Source: Mesorhizobium sp. 113-3-3 | GTDB lineage: Bacteria > Pseudomonadota > Alphaproteobacteria > Rhizobiales > Rhizobiaceae | DNA: 64,000 nucleotides | NCBI RefSeq assembly: GCF_016756495.1 | Contig: NZ_AP023243.1 | Span: forward strand, 4,406,501-4,470,500 | Reading direction: 5' to 3' | In this document: positions 25,287-33,327 of the stretch, piece after piece | Layout of the letters: each line of letters opens with the position of its first letter | Numbering within the stretch: position 1 is the stretch's first letter | The notes under the pieces: model-generated | Told to the model about the DNA's origin: nothing | Databases searched by the model: none | What the model saw: the letters and a program-made list of their open reading frames with translations, nothing else | Made by a program: the position numbers and the translations under genes

Positions 25287-26539
25287 ATGATGAAGCCCGC
25301 CAATGTCTCGTTGTCGGTGATGTCCTGATACTGGACGCCCTCGGCCTCGAAATTCGCCTTCAGCAGATCGAAATTGCGGCGGTCCTTGGTTTCGATGCCG
25401 ATCAGCACCGAGCCGAAATTGCGCGCCGACTTCTTCAGATATTCGAAGCGAGCGATGTCGTCGTCCGGCCCCAGCATTTCGAGGAAGTCGCGCAACGCGC
25501 CCGGCCGCTGCGGGAAGCGGATGATGAAGTATTTCTTCAGGCCTTCGAAGCGCAGCGCCCGTTCCTTGACATCGGGCAGCCGCTCGAAATCGAAATTGCC
25601 GCCTGAAACCACGGCGACGATGGTCTTGCCGCGGATATCCTTCCTGGAAAAATCCTTCAGCGCGTCGATCGCCAAAGCGCCGGCCGGCTCGAGCACGACG
25701 CCTTCGACGTTAAGCATCTCGATCATGGTCGCGCAGAGCCGGTTTTCCGGGATCAGCCGCACCGTGTCGGCGGCAAACTCCTTCAGATAGCGCAAGGGTT
25801 CGCGGCCGATCTCGGCCACCGCCGCGCCGTCGACGAAGTTGTCGACCTTGGCGAGCTTCAGCCGCTTTCCCGCCGCAAGGCTGTCATGCAGGCTCGGCGC
25901 GCCGGCCGGCTCGCAAAACACGAAACGCGCCTCCCGGCCCTGATCGGCGAAATAGTGGGTGACGCCGGCGGCGAGCCCGCCGCCGCCAACCGGTAGCATG
26001 ACGATGTCGGGCATGCGCGCGCCCGGCATCTGGTCTGCGATTTCATATGCGACCGTCGCCTGCCCCTCGATGATATCCTTGTGGTCGAAGGGCGGCACCA
26101 TGTGGGCGCCCGAGCTTTCGGTGAACTCGAAGGCGGCGCGATAGCAGTCGTCGAAAAAGTCGCCGACCAGCCTGATCTCGACGAAATCGCCGCCGAACAG
26201 CCTGGTCTTGTCAATCTTCTGCTGCGGCGTCGTCACCGGCATGAACACCACGCCCTTTTTGCCGAAATGGCGGCAGACGAAGGCAAAGCCCTGGGCATGA
26301 TTGCCGGCCGAAGCACAGACGAACAGTTCTGCCTGGTTGCCGGCGGCAAGCGCCTTGCGGAAGAAATTGAAGGCGCCGCGGATCTTGTAGGAGCGTACCG
26401 GGCTCAAATCCTCGCGCTTCAGCAGCACCCGAGCCCCGGTCTTCTTCGACAGATAGTCGTTTTCCTGCAGCGGCGTTTCCGGAAAGATCTGGCGGATCGC
26501 CGCCGCAGCGGTGGCGACGCGGGAGGAAAAACTGTTCAT
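25283..26539 (-). CDS. ilvA: Threonine ammonia-lyase, biosynthetic type
   Basis: PLP enzyme that deaminates threonine to 2-oxobutanoate, the entry to isoleucine synthesis. The 418-residue chain carries the PLP lysine in RSYKIRGAFN (Lys52), the phosphate-binding glycine loop PVGGGGLAAG near residue 190, and a C-terminal ACT-like regulatory domain from about residue 330 (FIIRFPQRPGALRDF). This matches the shorter one-ACT form rather than E. coli IlvA. The chosen ATG starts MNSFSSR; the longer frame is not homologous. DUF1697 follows in the same operon. Confidence 0.94.
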   Translation of the reverse strand: MNSFSSRVATAAAAIRQIFPETPLQENDYLSKKTGARVLLKREDLSPVRSYKIRGAFNFFRKALAAGNQAELFVCASAGNHAQGFAFVCRHFGKKGVVFMPVTTPQQKIDKTRLFGGDFVEIRLVGDFFDDCYRAAFEFTESSGAHMVPPFDHKDIIEGQATVAYEIADQMPGARMPDIVMLPVGGGGLAAGVTHYFADQGREARFVFCEPAGAPSLHDSLAAGKRLKLAKVDNFVDGAAVAEIGREPLRYLKEFAADTVRLIPENRLCATMIEMLNVEGVVLEPAGALAIDALKDFSRKDIRGKTIVAVVSGGNFDFERLPDVKERALRFEGLKKYFIIRFPQRPGALRDFLEMLGPDDDIARFEYLKKSARNFGSVLIGIETKDRRNFDLLKANFEAEGVQYQDITDNETLAGFII

Positions 26540-26993
26540 CGGAAAGCCGCCTTGTGCCGCATGTCTGCGCAGACCCCTGTCATCAACCGGCCGCACAGCG
26601 TCCGTATATCGCACGCTGATCACTCACTGCCGATCCTGCCCTATTGCATATCCGGCCCCGCAGCGCCATTGTCCGACCGTTCGCAGCTCACTTCAACCGA
26701 ATTCATATAGTATTTTCAATTGCCTGAACGAGTTCTCTCATATTGTTGCGTCGACGGGTCTGCAAATCGAGGCGAACCGAGCCTTCATGGCGGTGTGTTC
26801 GGCGTTAGCCTCGCGCTGGAGAGGCTGGCCTTCCCGACATTCCGCCATTTTGGCTTTCGCGCAACAGTATGATGGCCTTAACCGGGCGGCGACCACATTT
26901 CGGCTGGACGCGACTTAGTTCTGCCGCACTCTCCCTGTCCGGGAGGTGTCGCGGGGGTAGATGGGCCTTTTGGCCGGAGTGGAAATTTCAGAC
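26540..26993. other. Intergenic region upstream of ilvA and the DUF900-like pair
   Basis: About 450 bases between divergent genes. There are short frames but none with a convincing protein. An AT-rich patch (around 26695-26715, containing ATATAGTATTTTCAA) may hold the ilvA promoter reading leftward. No terminator-grade hairpin or repeat was found. Confidence 0.4.
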
Positions 26994-28067
26994 GTGCCTT
27001 TGAAGAAGATCGTTACCGTTTGTCTCGCCTTGCTCGTCGCCGGCTGCGCCGGCCCGCAAACGCAGGAATTGCTTGGCAGCGCCATCGTCGCCGCGCCGGT
27101 GACGGATATCGCCGGCAACCATTCGATCTTCATCGCCACGACGCGCAAGAAATCCGACGATCCCAACAAGGTTTTCGACGGCGAGCGTTCGGCGACGTTG
27201 AACTATGCCCGCGTCAACGTCACCGTTCCGGGGCTCCACCAGACCGGTCAGATCGAGCGTCGCTCGCGCGGCAAGTCGGATGATCCGGCCAAATATTTCA
27301 TGGCTTCCGAAGTCGTTGGCTACGACACGCAACCGAAATTCTCCAGCGCGCTCAACGCCGACATCGCGGCGCGCGGCGGCCGCGTGATGGTCTTCGTCCA
27401 TGGCTACAACACCGGTTTCGACGACGCGGTCTACCGCCTGACCCAGATCGTCCATGATTCCGGCTACCCCGGCACACCGATGTTGTTTTCCTGGGCATCG
27501 GGCGCCAAGACCACCGACTATGTCTATGACAAGGAAAGCGCCAGCGCCGCACGCGACCAGCTCGAAGTGACATTGCGGATGCTGCAGCAGTCCGGCGCGC
27601 GGCGCATCGACATTGTCGCGCATTCGATGGGAACGTGGGTGACCATGGAAACGCTGCGCCAGATGGCCATCAGCGGCGACCGCGACCTCGGCGGCAAGCT
27701 CGGCGATGTGGTGCTGGCCTCGCCCGACATCGACGTCGACGTGTTCAAGAGCCAGATGCGCCGCTACGGCAAGCCCGACAAGCCGTTCATCCTGCTGTTG
27801 TCCGACGACGACCGCGCGCTCAGGCTCTCCGGCCTGATCGCCGGCTCACGGCCACGCGTCGGCGACTACAAGGATGCCGCCGATCTTGCCTCCTATGGCG
27901 TGACGGTGGTCGATCTCTCAAAGGTCAAGGGCAGCGACAGCTTCAACCATACGAAATTCGCCGACAATCCGGCCTTGGTGAAGATGATCGGTCAGCGGCT
28001 GCGCGAGGATGACGGCTTTGCCAGCGACCGGGACGTGACCGACCGCATCAGCCTGCTCGGGCAGTAG
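26994..28067 (+). CDS. Lipoprotein alpha/beta hydrolase, DUF900-like (copy 1)
   Basis: A lipoprotein of about 357 residues. The signal segment ends in a lipobox LVAGC, so it is probably membrane-tethered in the periplasm. The hydrolase domain has VFVHGYNTGFDDAVYRLTQI, the nucleophile elbow AHSMGTWV (Ser near residue 210) and a C-terminal histidine in NHTKFADNP. This matches the DUF900 serine-hydrolase-like group. The GTG at 26994 gives a clean lipoprotein signal; an ATG at 26961 is also possible. The next gene is a clear paralogue, so this is a tandem duplication. Confidence 0.85.
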   Translation: MPLKKIVTVCLALLVAGCAGPQTQELLGSAIVAAPVTDIAGNHSIFIATTRKKSDDPNKVFDGERSATLNYARVNVTVPGLHQTGQIERRSRGKSDDPAKYFMASEVVGYDTQPKFSSALNADIAARGGRVMVFVHGYNTGFDDAVYRLTQIVHDSGYPGTPMLFSWASGAKTTDYVYDKESASAARDQLEVTLRMLQQSGARRIDIVAHSMGTWVTMETLRQMAISGDRDLGGKLGDVVLASPDIDVDVFKSQMRRYGKPDKPFILLLSDDDRALRLSGLIAGSRPRVGDYKDAADLASYGVTVVDLSKVKGSDSFNHTKFADNPALVKMIGQRLREDDGFASDRDVTDRISLLGQ

Positions 28068-28209
28068 ATGCCGCCCTGCGGATTTCGCCGTCCCTGTTCA
28101 CCATTCACGAGGTATCGGGTCACTTTGAACTGGACCGCGTCGGTCTCTGGCTCTATCGGAATAGCGGTGACGTCATGCTTTTGACGTTCCCCTTTACGGG
28201 AGCCGGCGC

Positions 28210-29373
28210 TTGAGCTCGCGCTTGAACAGTTTCGTCCTCGCGTTGGCGCTCGCCATTGCCGGCTGTGCCGGCCGGAACACGCATGATCTGCTCAACAAGA
28301 CGACGGTCTCGGTGCCAGCCTCCGACATCGCGGCCACGCACGAAATCTTCGTCGCCACCACCCGCCAGCAGGCGACCAAGGATCCGCGACAGGTGTTCGA
28401 CGGCGATCGCTCGTTGACCACCAGCTACGCCCGCGTCGACGTCACCGTGCCGAAGGTCCACCAGGTCGGCGCCATAGAGCGGGCCAAGGGCTCTGCCAGC
28501 TCGAACCCGGCCAAGCAATTCACCGCCACCAATGTCGTCCATTATGGCGATGCACCGCAATTCGCCAAGGCGGTCGGCGCCGACATCGCCATGCGCGGCG
28601 ACCGTGCACTGGTCTTCGTGCACGGCTTCAACAACGGCTTCGACGACGGCATCTACCGGCTGACGCAGATCGCCCACGACACGAAATATCCCGGCACGCC
28701 GGTTCTGTTCTCTTGGGCGTCGAGCGCCAAGACAACCGGCTATATCTACGACAAGGACAGCGCCAACGCCGCCCGCGACGATCTCGAGGCGACGCTCAGA
28801 ATGCTTGCCAAGACACGGGTCAAGAGCATCGACATTATCGCCCATTCAATGGGAACCTGGCTGACCATGGAGGCGCTGCGCCAGCTCGCCATCACCGGCG
28901 ACCGCGATCTCGGTGGCAAGCTCGGTTATGTCGTCCTGGCTTCGCCCGACATCGATGTCGACGTGTTCAAGAAGCAGATGATGCGTTACGGCAAGCCGGA
29001 CAAGCCGTTTGCCGTGCTGCTTTCAAGCGATGACCGAGCACTCAAATTGTCTTCACTCATCTCCGGCGACAAGCCGCGTGTCGGCGACTATGGCAATGCG
29101 GCCGATCTCGCCAGCTATGGCGTCTCCGTGGTCGACCTGTCCAAGATCAAGGGCGGCGACGGTGGCCTCAACCACGCAAAATTCGCCGACAATCCGATCC
29201 TGGTGCAGTTGCTCGGCGACCGGCTGCGCACCCCCGCCGGACTGGCTTCGGACGAACCCGATCCGGCGCAGCTCAACAATCTTGGCCAGGGGCTCGGCAA
29301 GGCCGTCGGTTCGGTCGCCGAGGTCGTCATCACCACGCCGTTCAAGGTGCTGACCATCGTCACCGGCGGGTGA
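28210..29373 (+). CDS. Lipoprotein alpha/beta hydrolase, DUF900-like (copy 2)
   Basis: A 387-residue paralogue of the preceding gene with the same plan: lipobox AIAGC, IFVATTRQQATKDPRQVFDGDRS, VFVHGFNNGFDDGIYRLTQI, AHSMGTWL and NHAKFADNP. Most blocks align residue by residue with copy 1, and this copy has about 25 more residues at the C terminus ending in a hydrophobic VVITTPFKVLTIVTGG. TTG start with GGGAG upstream. The 142-base gap between the copies has no gene. Enzymatic substrate unknown. Confidence 0.87.
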   Translation: MSSRLNSFVLALALAIAGCAGRNTHDLLNKTTVSVPASDIAATHEIFVATTRQQATKDPRQVFDGDRSLTTSYARVDVTVPKVHQVGAIERAKGSASSNPAKQFTATNVVHYGDAPQFAKAVGADIAMRGDRALVFVHGFNNGFDDGIYRLTQIAHDTKYPGTPVLFSWASSAKTTGYIYDKDSANAARDDLEATLRMLAKTRVKSIDIIAHSMGTWLTMEALRQLAITGDRDLGGKLGYVVLASPDIDVDVFKKQMMRYGKPDKPFAVLLSSDDRALKLSSLISGDKPRVGDYGNAADLASYGVSVVDLSKIKGGDGGLNHAKFADNPILVQLLGDRLRTPAGLASDEPDPAQLNNLGQGLGKAVGSVAEVVITTPFKVLTIVTGG

Positions 29374-29385
29374 GAGGTTCAGATT

Positions 29386-29574
29386 ATGCCGTATTCAATG
29401 TGGGTATTTGGTGGAATCGGCGTTGCAATTTTGGTTTATTTCAATCTTCTGGATAAGAATACGCAGCGGAGGCGAAAAATAGAAAATAGAAGCGATCTGT
29501 ACGCTTATATCGCCTTATTCGCATCTATTATCGTTGGAATTATAGCATCTTTCGTTGAAAATTACCTCTTCTGA
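29386..29574 (+). CDS. Small two-span membrane protein, AT-rich
   Basis: A 62-residue protein with two predicted membrane segments (WVFGGIGVAILVYFNLL and IALFASIIVGIIASFVENYLF) joined by a basic NTQRRRKIENRS loop. It starts 12 bases after the copy 2 hydrolase. Its codons are visibly AT-richer than every neighbour (for example AAAATAGAAAATAGA), which suggests recent acquisition or relaxed selection. I do not recognise a family. Real coding is likely but not certain. Confidence 0.6.
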   Translation: MPYSMWVFGGIGVAILVYFNLLDKNTQRRRKIENRSDLYAYIALFASIIVGIIASFVENYLF

Positions 29575-29628
29575 TTCCGCTTAAGAGAACCCGCACGTAG
29601 CTCCATCCGACTCGCGCTCAAAAAAGAT

Positions 29629-31446
29629 TTATATGAACAGATCGACCTTCTGGAAGGTCGTCACGTCGATCAGGCCGACATCGGAAATTCTCAACTCCGG
29701 AATGACCACCAGCGCCAGCAGTGAGTGCTGCATGTAGGCGTTGTTCAGGGAACAGCCCATCTTGCGCATCGCCTCGGTCAGTTTCTCGGCCTTGGCGGCG
29801 ACGATCTCGGCGCGCTCGTCCGACATCAGGCCGGCGATCGGCATCTCGACCAGCGCCAGTTCCTTGCCCTTGGAGAACAGCACGACGCCGCCGCCGACCT
29901 CGCCGAGCCGGTTGACCGCCAGCGCCATGTCCTGCTTGTTGGTGCCGACGCAGATGATGTGGTGGGCGTCATGCGCCACGCTGGAGGCCATGGCGCAATC
30001 ACCCATGTAGCCGAAACCGGAAACGAAGGCGTTGGTGACGCCGCCGGTGCCCCGATGCCGCTCAATCAGCGCGATCTGGCAGACATCGTTACGGCGATCC
30101 ATGGCGACCAGCCCGTCCTCGACCGGAAGGTCGGCCTCCAGCGCCCGTGTCGGCGCCTGGTTCTCGATGACCCCGATGACGCGCACCCGCACTTCGTTGG
30201 CGCCCTTGGGAGCCGTGATGTCGAAATCGCGAGGCTTCAGCTTCTTGCCGAGCTTGATGGTGTTCTTCGCCGTCTTCGGATAATCATAGGCCGGAATGTC
30301 GATATCGAGCTTGCCGCCCTTGGCCAGGCGGATGCCGCGCGCATAGACCTCGTCGATGGTCATCGCGGCGAGATCTGAGACAATCAGCAGGTCGCCCAAC
30401 CGCCCCGGCGCGATCGAACCGATCTCGCGTTCCAGCCTGAAGTGCTGGGCGGTGTTGATCGTGGCCATCTGGATCGCCGTCACCGGCTTCAGCCCCTGTT
30501 GGATGGCGTGGCGCACCACCCGGTCCATGTGGCCTTCATGCACCAGCGTGCCGGAATGGCTGTCGTCGGTGCACAGGATGAAGTTGCGCGGATCGATGCC
30601 GCCTTCCGTCACCGCCTTGATCTGCGAGGCGACATCGTACCAGGCCGAGCCCAGCCGCAGCATCGCCTTCATGCCCTGGCGCACGCGGGCAATCGCATCC
30701 TCGGCGCGCGTGCCTTCATGGTCGTCCTCGGGTCCACCGGCGACATAGCCGTGAAACGGCAGGCCGAGATCGCGCGAGGCATAGTGGCCGCCAACCGTCT
30801 TGCCAGCCTTGACCGTCGCGGCGATCTCGCCCGACATGACAGGATCATTGGCGGCGACACCGGGAAAATTCATCACCTCGCCGAGCCCGATGATGTTTTC
30901 CCAGGTCATCGCTTCCGCGACATCGGCAACCGTCAGTTCGGCGCCGGCGTGTTCGAGCCCCGGCGCCGAAGGCACGCAGGACGGCATCTGCACATGCACG
31001 TTGATGGGCATCGCCACCGCCTCGTCATGCATCAGCCGCACGCCCGGCAGGCCCAGCACGTTGGCGATCTCGTGCGGATCGATGAACATCGAGGTGGTGC
31101 CGTGCGGGATGACGGCGCGGCAGAATTCGGTCACCGTCACCATGCCGCTTTCGACATGCATGTGCGCGTCGCAGAGACCGGGCACCAGATAGCGCCCGCC
31201 GGCATCGACGACCTTTGTGCCCTGGCCGATGGCGTGGCTGGCATTCGGCCCGCAATAGGCAAAGCGGCCGCCGGCAATGGCGATGTCGGTGCCGGCGATG
31301 ATCTCGCCGGAGTGAACGTTCACCCAGCGGCCGTTGCGGATGACGAGATCGGCAGGCTTGCGGCCCATGGCGACGTCGACCAGATGCGTGGCCATCTCGG
31401 TCCAGGGTTTTGGTTTCGTCGCATGCGCCGCCGGCTTCTTTGCCAT
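29629..31446 (-). CDS. ade: Adenine deaminase
   Basis: Metal-dependent amidohydrolase converting adenine to hypoxanthine in purine salvage. The 605-residue length fits the family. The metal site begins with GLCDAHMHVESGMV and continues with FIDPHEIANVLG, VGGHYAS and ILCTDDSH. The C-terminal domain contains the VSGFGYMGDCAMASSVAHDAHHI and VGTNKQDMALAVNRL blocks typical of AdeC. AGGAG lies upstream of the chosen ATG. A single-gene unit, convergent with the preceding small ORF. Confidence 0.95.
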   Translation of the reverse strand: MAKKPAAHATKPKPWTEMATHLVDVAMGRKPADLVIRNGRWVNVHSGEIIAGTDIAIAGGRFAYCGPNASHAIGQGTKVVDAGGRYLVPGLCDAHMHVESGMVTVTEFCRAVIPHGTTSMFIDPHEIANVLGLPGVRLMHDEAVAMPINVHVQMPSCVPSAPGLEHAGAELTVADVAEAMTWENIIGLGEVMNFPGVAANDPVMSGEIAATVKAGKTVGGHYASRDLGLPFHGYVAGGPEDDHEGTRAEDAIARVRQGMKAMLRLGSAWYDVASQIKAVTEGGIDPRNFILCTDDSHSGTLVHEGHMDRVVRHAIQQGLKPVTAIQMATINTAQHFRLEREIGSIAPGRLGDLLIVSDLAAMTIDEVYARGIRLAKGGKLDIDIPAYDYPKTAKNTIKLGKKLKPRDFDITAPKGANEVRVRVIGVIENQAPTRALEADLPVEDGLVAMDRRNDVCQIALIERHRGTGGVTNAFVSGFGYMGDCAMASSVAHDAHHIICVGTNKQDMALAVNRLGEVGGGVVLFSKGKELALVEMPIAGLMSDERAEIVAAKAEKLTEAMRKMGCSLNNAYMQHSLLALVVIPELRISDVGLIDVTTFQKVDLFI

Positions 31447-31527
31447 GAAGGGACTCCTGTTTGCGCGACTGTGCCAAGCCTGCCTGGTTTTGACCAGCGC
31501 CAAACAGCGGGCAGCCCTACCCAACCT

Positions 31528-31914
31528 TCACAAAGGCTGTTCAGCCTTGACCTCGACCGTGACTTTCGCACCGCCCGCCGAAATCCGTTCCGCCAGGCGC
31601 TGCAGTTCGCCGGCGGCGAAGGTGCCGTCGAGCATCACCTCACCGCCGAGGATGGGTTCGACCAGGCGCGGCGACGCGACCATGGCGCCGTCGACGCTGA
31701 GATCGACCACCTTCCCGACATTGACCCTGGTGAAGTCGGCGAACGCCTTCGCGCTCTCCGGTGTCATCTTGAGGTCGAGTGCCCTGCGTCCCGAGGCTTG
31801 ATCGGATACGACCGCGGCCTTGACGATGGCGAGCGCCAACGGCTCGGCCGCAGCGAGGCCGCAGGCCAGCAGCAGCATGGCAGTTCCAGCGACGAGACGA
31901 ACCAGCCTGTACAT
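31528..31914 (-). CDS. Stand-alone SecD head-domain-like periplasmic protein
   Basis: A 128-residue exported protein: signal peptide RLVAGTAMLLLACGLAAA followed by about 100 residues. The segment LKMTPESAKAFADFTRVNVGKVVDLSVDGAMVASP and the following GGEVMLDGTF closely resemble the P1 head region of SecD, but there are no SecD membrane segments. SecD proper forms part of the Sec translocon; this free periplasmic fragment may be a paralogue with another binding role. The start was set at MYRLVRLVAG with GGGAAAAG upstream. Divergent from an outer-membrane protein gene. Confidence 0.75.
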   Translation of the reverse strand: MYRLVRLVAGTAMLLLACGLAAAEPLALAIVKAAVVSDQASGRRALDLKMTPESAKAFADFTRVNVGKVVDLSVDGAMVASPRLVEPILGGEVMLDGTFAAGELQRLAERISAGGAKVTVEVKAEQPL

Positions 31915-32102
31915 CGGGCTTTTCCCTGCAAGAAGGCCATCTTGCACGCTGACATTTTCCCGGCAATGTCGGCTGTCCTGCGCTAGCAGGCCGTGCTTCC
32001 GCGAGTGACACACGGCTGCGGCCAGAAACAGGATTCCGTTTTGTCGCAAATCGGTCTACCTTGGCGACAAGACTTTTCCGACTCTTCGTCCGGGGAGTTC
32101 GA

Positions 32103-32768
32103 ATGTATCGCCTTGTCGTCGCAAGTGCCGGTCTTCTTGCCGTCCTGTCGATGCCGGCTTTCGCGGCCGACCCGACAGTCGACGTGCCGATGACCGCGCC
32201 CGGCTTCGACTGGACCGGATATTATGCCGGCCTGCAGGCGGGCTTTGGCTGGGGCCAATCCGACATCTCAGGAACGGAAGGCGAGCCGTTTTCCGTCTCG
32301 CCCGATATTGACGGCGGTTTCGTCGGCGGACATGTCGCGGGACTGTGGCAGTTCGACCAGGCGGTGATCGGCGCCGAGGCCGAGCTCAACTATTCCTCGG
32401 TCAGCGGCACCACCGAACAAGAGCCCGGAAACAATTTCGGCACCGACATCAAATGGTTCGGATCGGTCAACGCCAAGGCCGGATATGCGATGGATCGTGT
32501 GCTGGTTTACGGCATAGGCGGCGTTGCCTTCGCCGGTATCGAGACGTCGCAGTCAGCAGGCTCCGCCTTCTCCGAGACGCGCACGAATGTTGGCTGGACG
32601 GTGGGCGCCGGCGTCGACTACGCGCTGACCGACAGGTTCGTCGTCGGCGCGCAATATCGCTATTACGATTTCGGCTCCGAACATTATGACGGGTCCACCG
32701 ATTTCGTCGCCCGCGACCAGGACACCAAGCTGAACACCGTCGGCATCAATCTCAGCTACAAATTCTGA
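32103..32768 (+). CDS. Outer-membrane beta-barrel protein (Omp25/31-like)
   Basis: A 221-residue porin-family barrel of the rhizobial/Brucella Omp25-Omp31 type. The signal peptide (VVASAGLLAVLSMPAFAA) is followed by FDWTGYYAGLQAGFGWGQS, a typical first strand, and the chain ends NLSYKF with the C-terminal phenylalanine used by the Bam machinery. GGGGAG precedes the chosen ATG. Eight amphipathic strands are plausible. A small GAGCGC/GCGCTC hairpin follows the stop at once. Confidence 0.9.
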   Translation: MYRLVVASAGLLAVLSMPAFAADPTVDVPMTAPGFDWTGYYAGLQAGFGWGQSDISGTEGEPFSVSPDIDGGFVGGHVAGLWQFDQAVIGAEAELNYSSVSGTTEQEPGNNFGTDIKWFGSVNAKAGYAMDRVLVYGIGGVAFAGIETSQSAGSAFSETRTNVGWTVGAGVDYALTDRFVVGAQYRYYDFGSEHYDGSTDFVARDQDTKLNTVGINLSYKF

Positions 32769-32881
32769 GAGCGCCCAACAGCGCTCGGCGAGCGACTGAC
32801 CTGATCAGCAATTTCAATGAGAGGGGCGGCCGGCGCCCCCAGTGGGCGGGGGAATGGGTTGGGCCTGGTAGACGCCGGCCT

Positions 32882-32900
32882 CGGCGGATCAGATCCGCCG
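32882..32900. repeat. Palindrome upstream of tRNA-Leu
   Basis: CGGCGGATC-A-GATCCGCCG, 9-base arms, in the 277-base gap between the barrel gene and the tRNA. The gap has no gene that I can support. Possible operator or recombination site; nothing else identifies it. Confidence 0.5.
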
Positions 32901-33045
32901 TGCAAACACCCTACGCATTGCGCGCCGCGCGCTGAATTCCGCGATCACGCCAGTATCGCCAAGTGCCGTCCTCTGGGGTGGGCGTTCGGATGGCTCAAGA
33001 ACACGACTTGACGGGCTGTGTCTGGCATCTGAAAAGGGCTGGCCT

Positions 33046-33131
33046 GCGGACGTGGCGGAATTGGTAGACGCAAGGGACTTAAAATCCCTCGATCTCTGAT
33101 CGTACGGGTTCGATTCCCGTCGTCCGCACCA
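33046..33131 (+). tRNA. tRNA-Leu (anticodon UAA)
   Basis: An 86-base gene with 5' acceptor GCGGACG pairing with CGTCCGC, D-loop region GGCGGAATTGGTAGACGC, anticodon arm AGGGA-CTTAAAA-TCCCT (anticodon TAA), a class II variable arm and TTCGATTCC in the T arm. The CCA end is encoded. Reads UUA and UUG codons. Confidence 0.97.
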
Positions 33132-33327
33132 CCCCTCGCTCTTCGAGCTTCGGGTGGCAGGCCATCTGGATCAGAATTTATGACCCGCGACGTCGCTCCA
33201 GTCGCATCACCCGGCAATTCCATAGCCAATATGCATCGCGGTTGTGCGGTACGAGCCGAAGCAGCGGTTCTCCCGCCGCCTATCGAGCGAGTGCCTGCGC
33301 ATTCGCAAAGCAATTTCGGAACGGGCA

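Noticed and set aside
26511..26918. 135-codon plus-strand frame upstream of the DUF900-like pair
   Set aside because: Composition is not protein-like, it overlaps the ilvA start and has no ribosome site.
33046..33131. tRNA-Leu as attachment site of an integrated element
   Set aside because: No integrase, no duplicated tRNA end and no phage genes are visible, although the DNA after it looks accessory.
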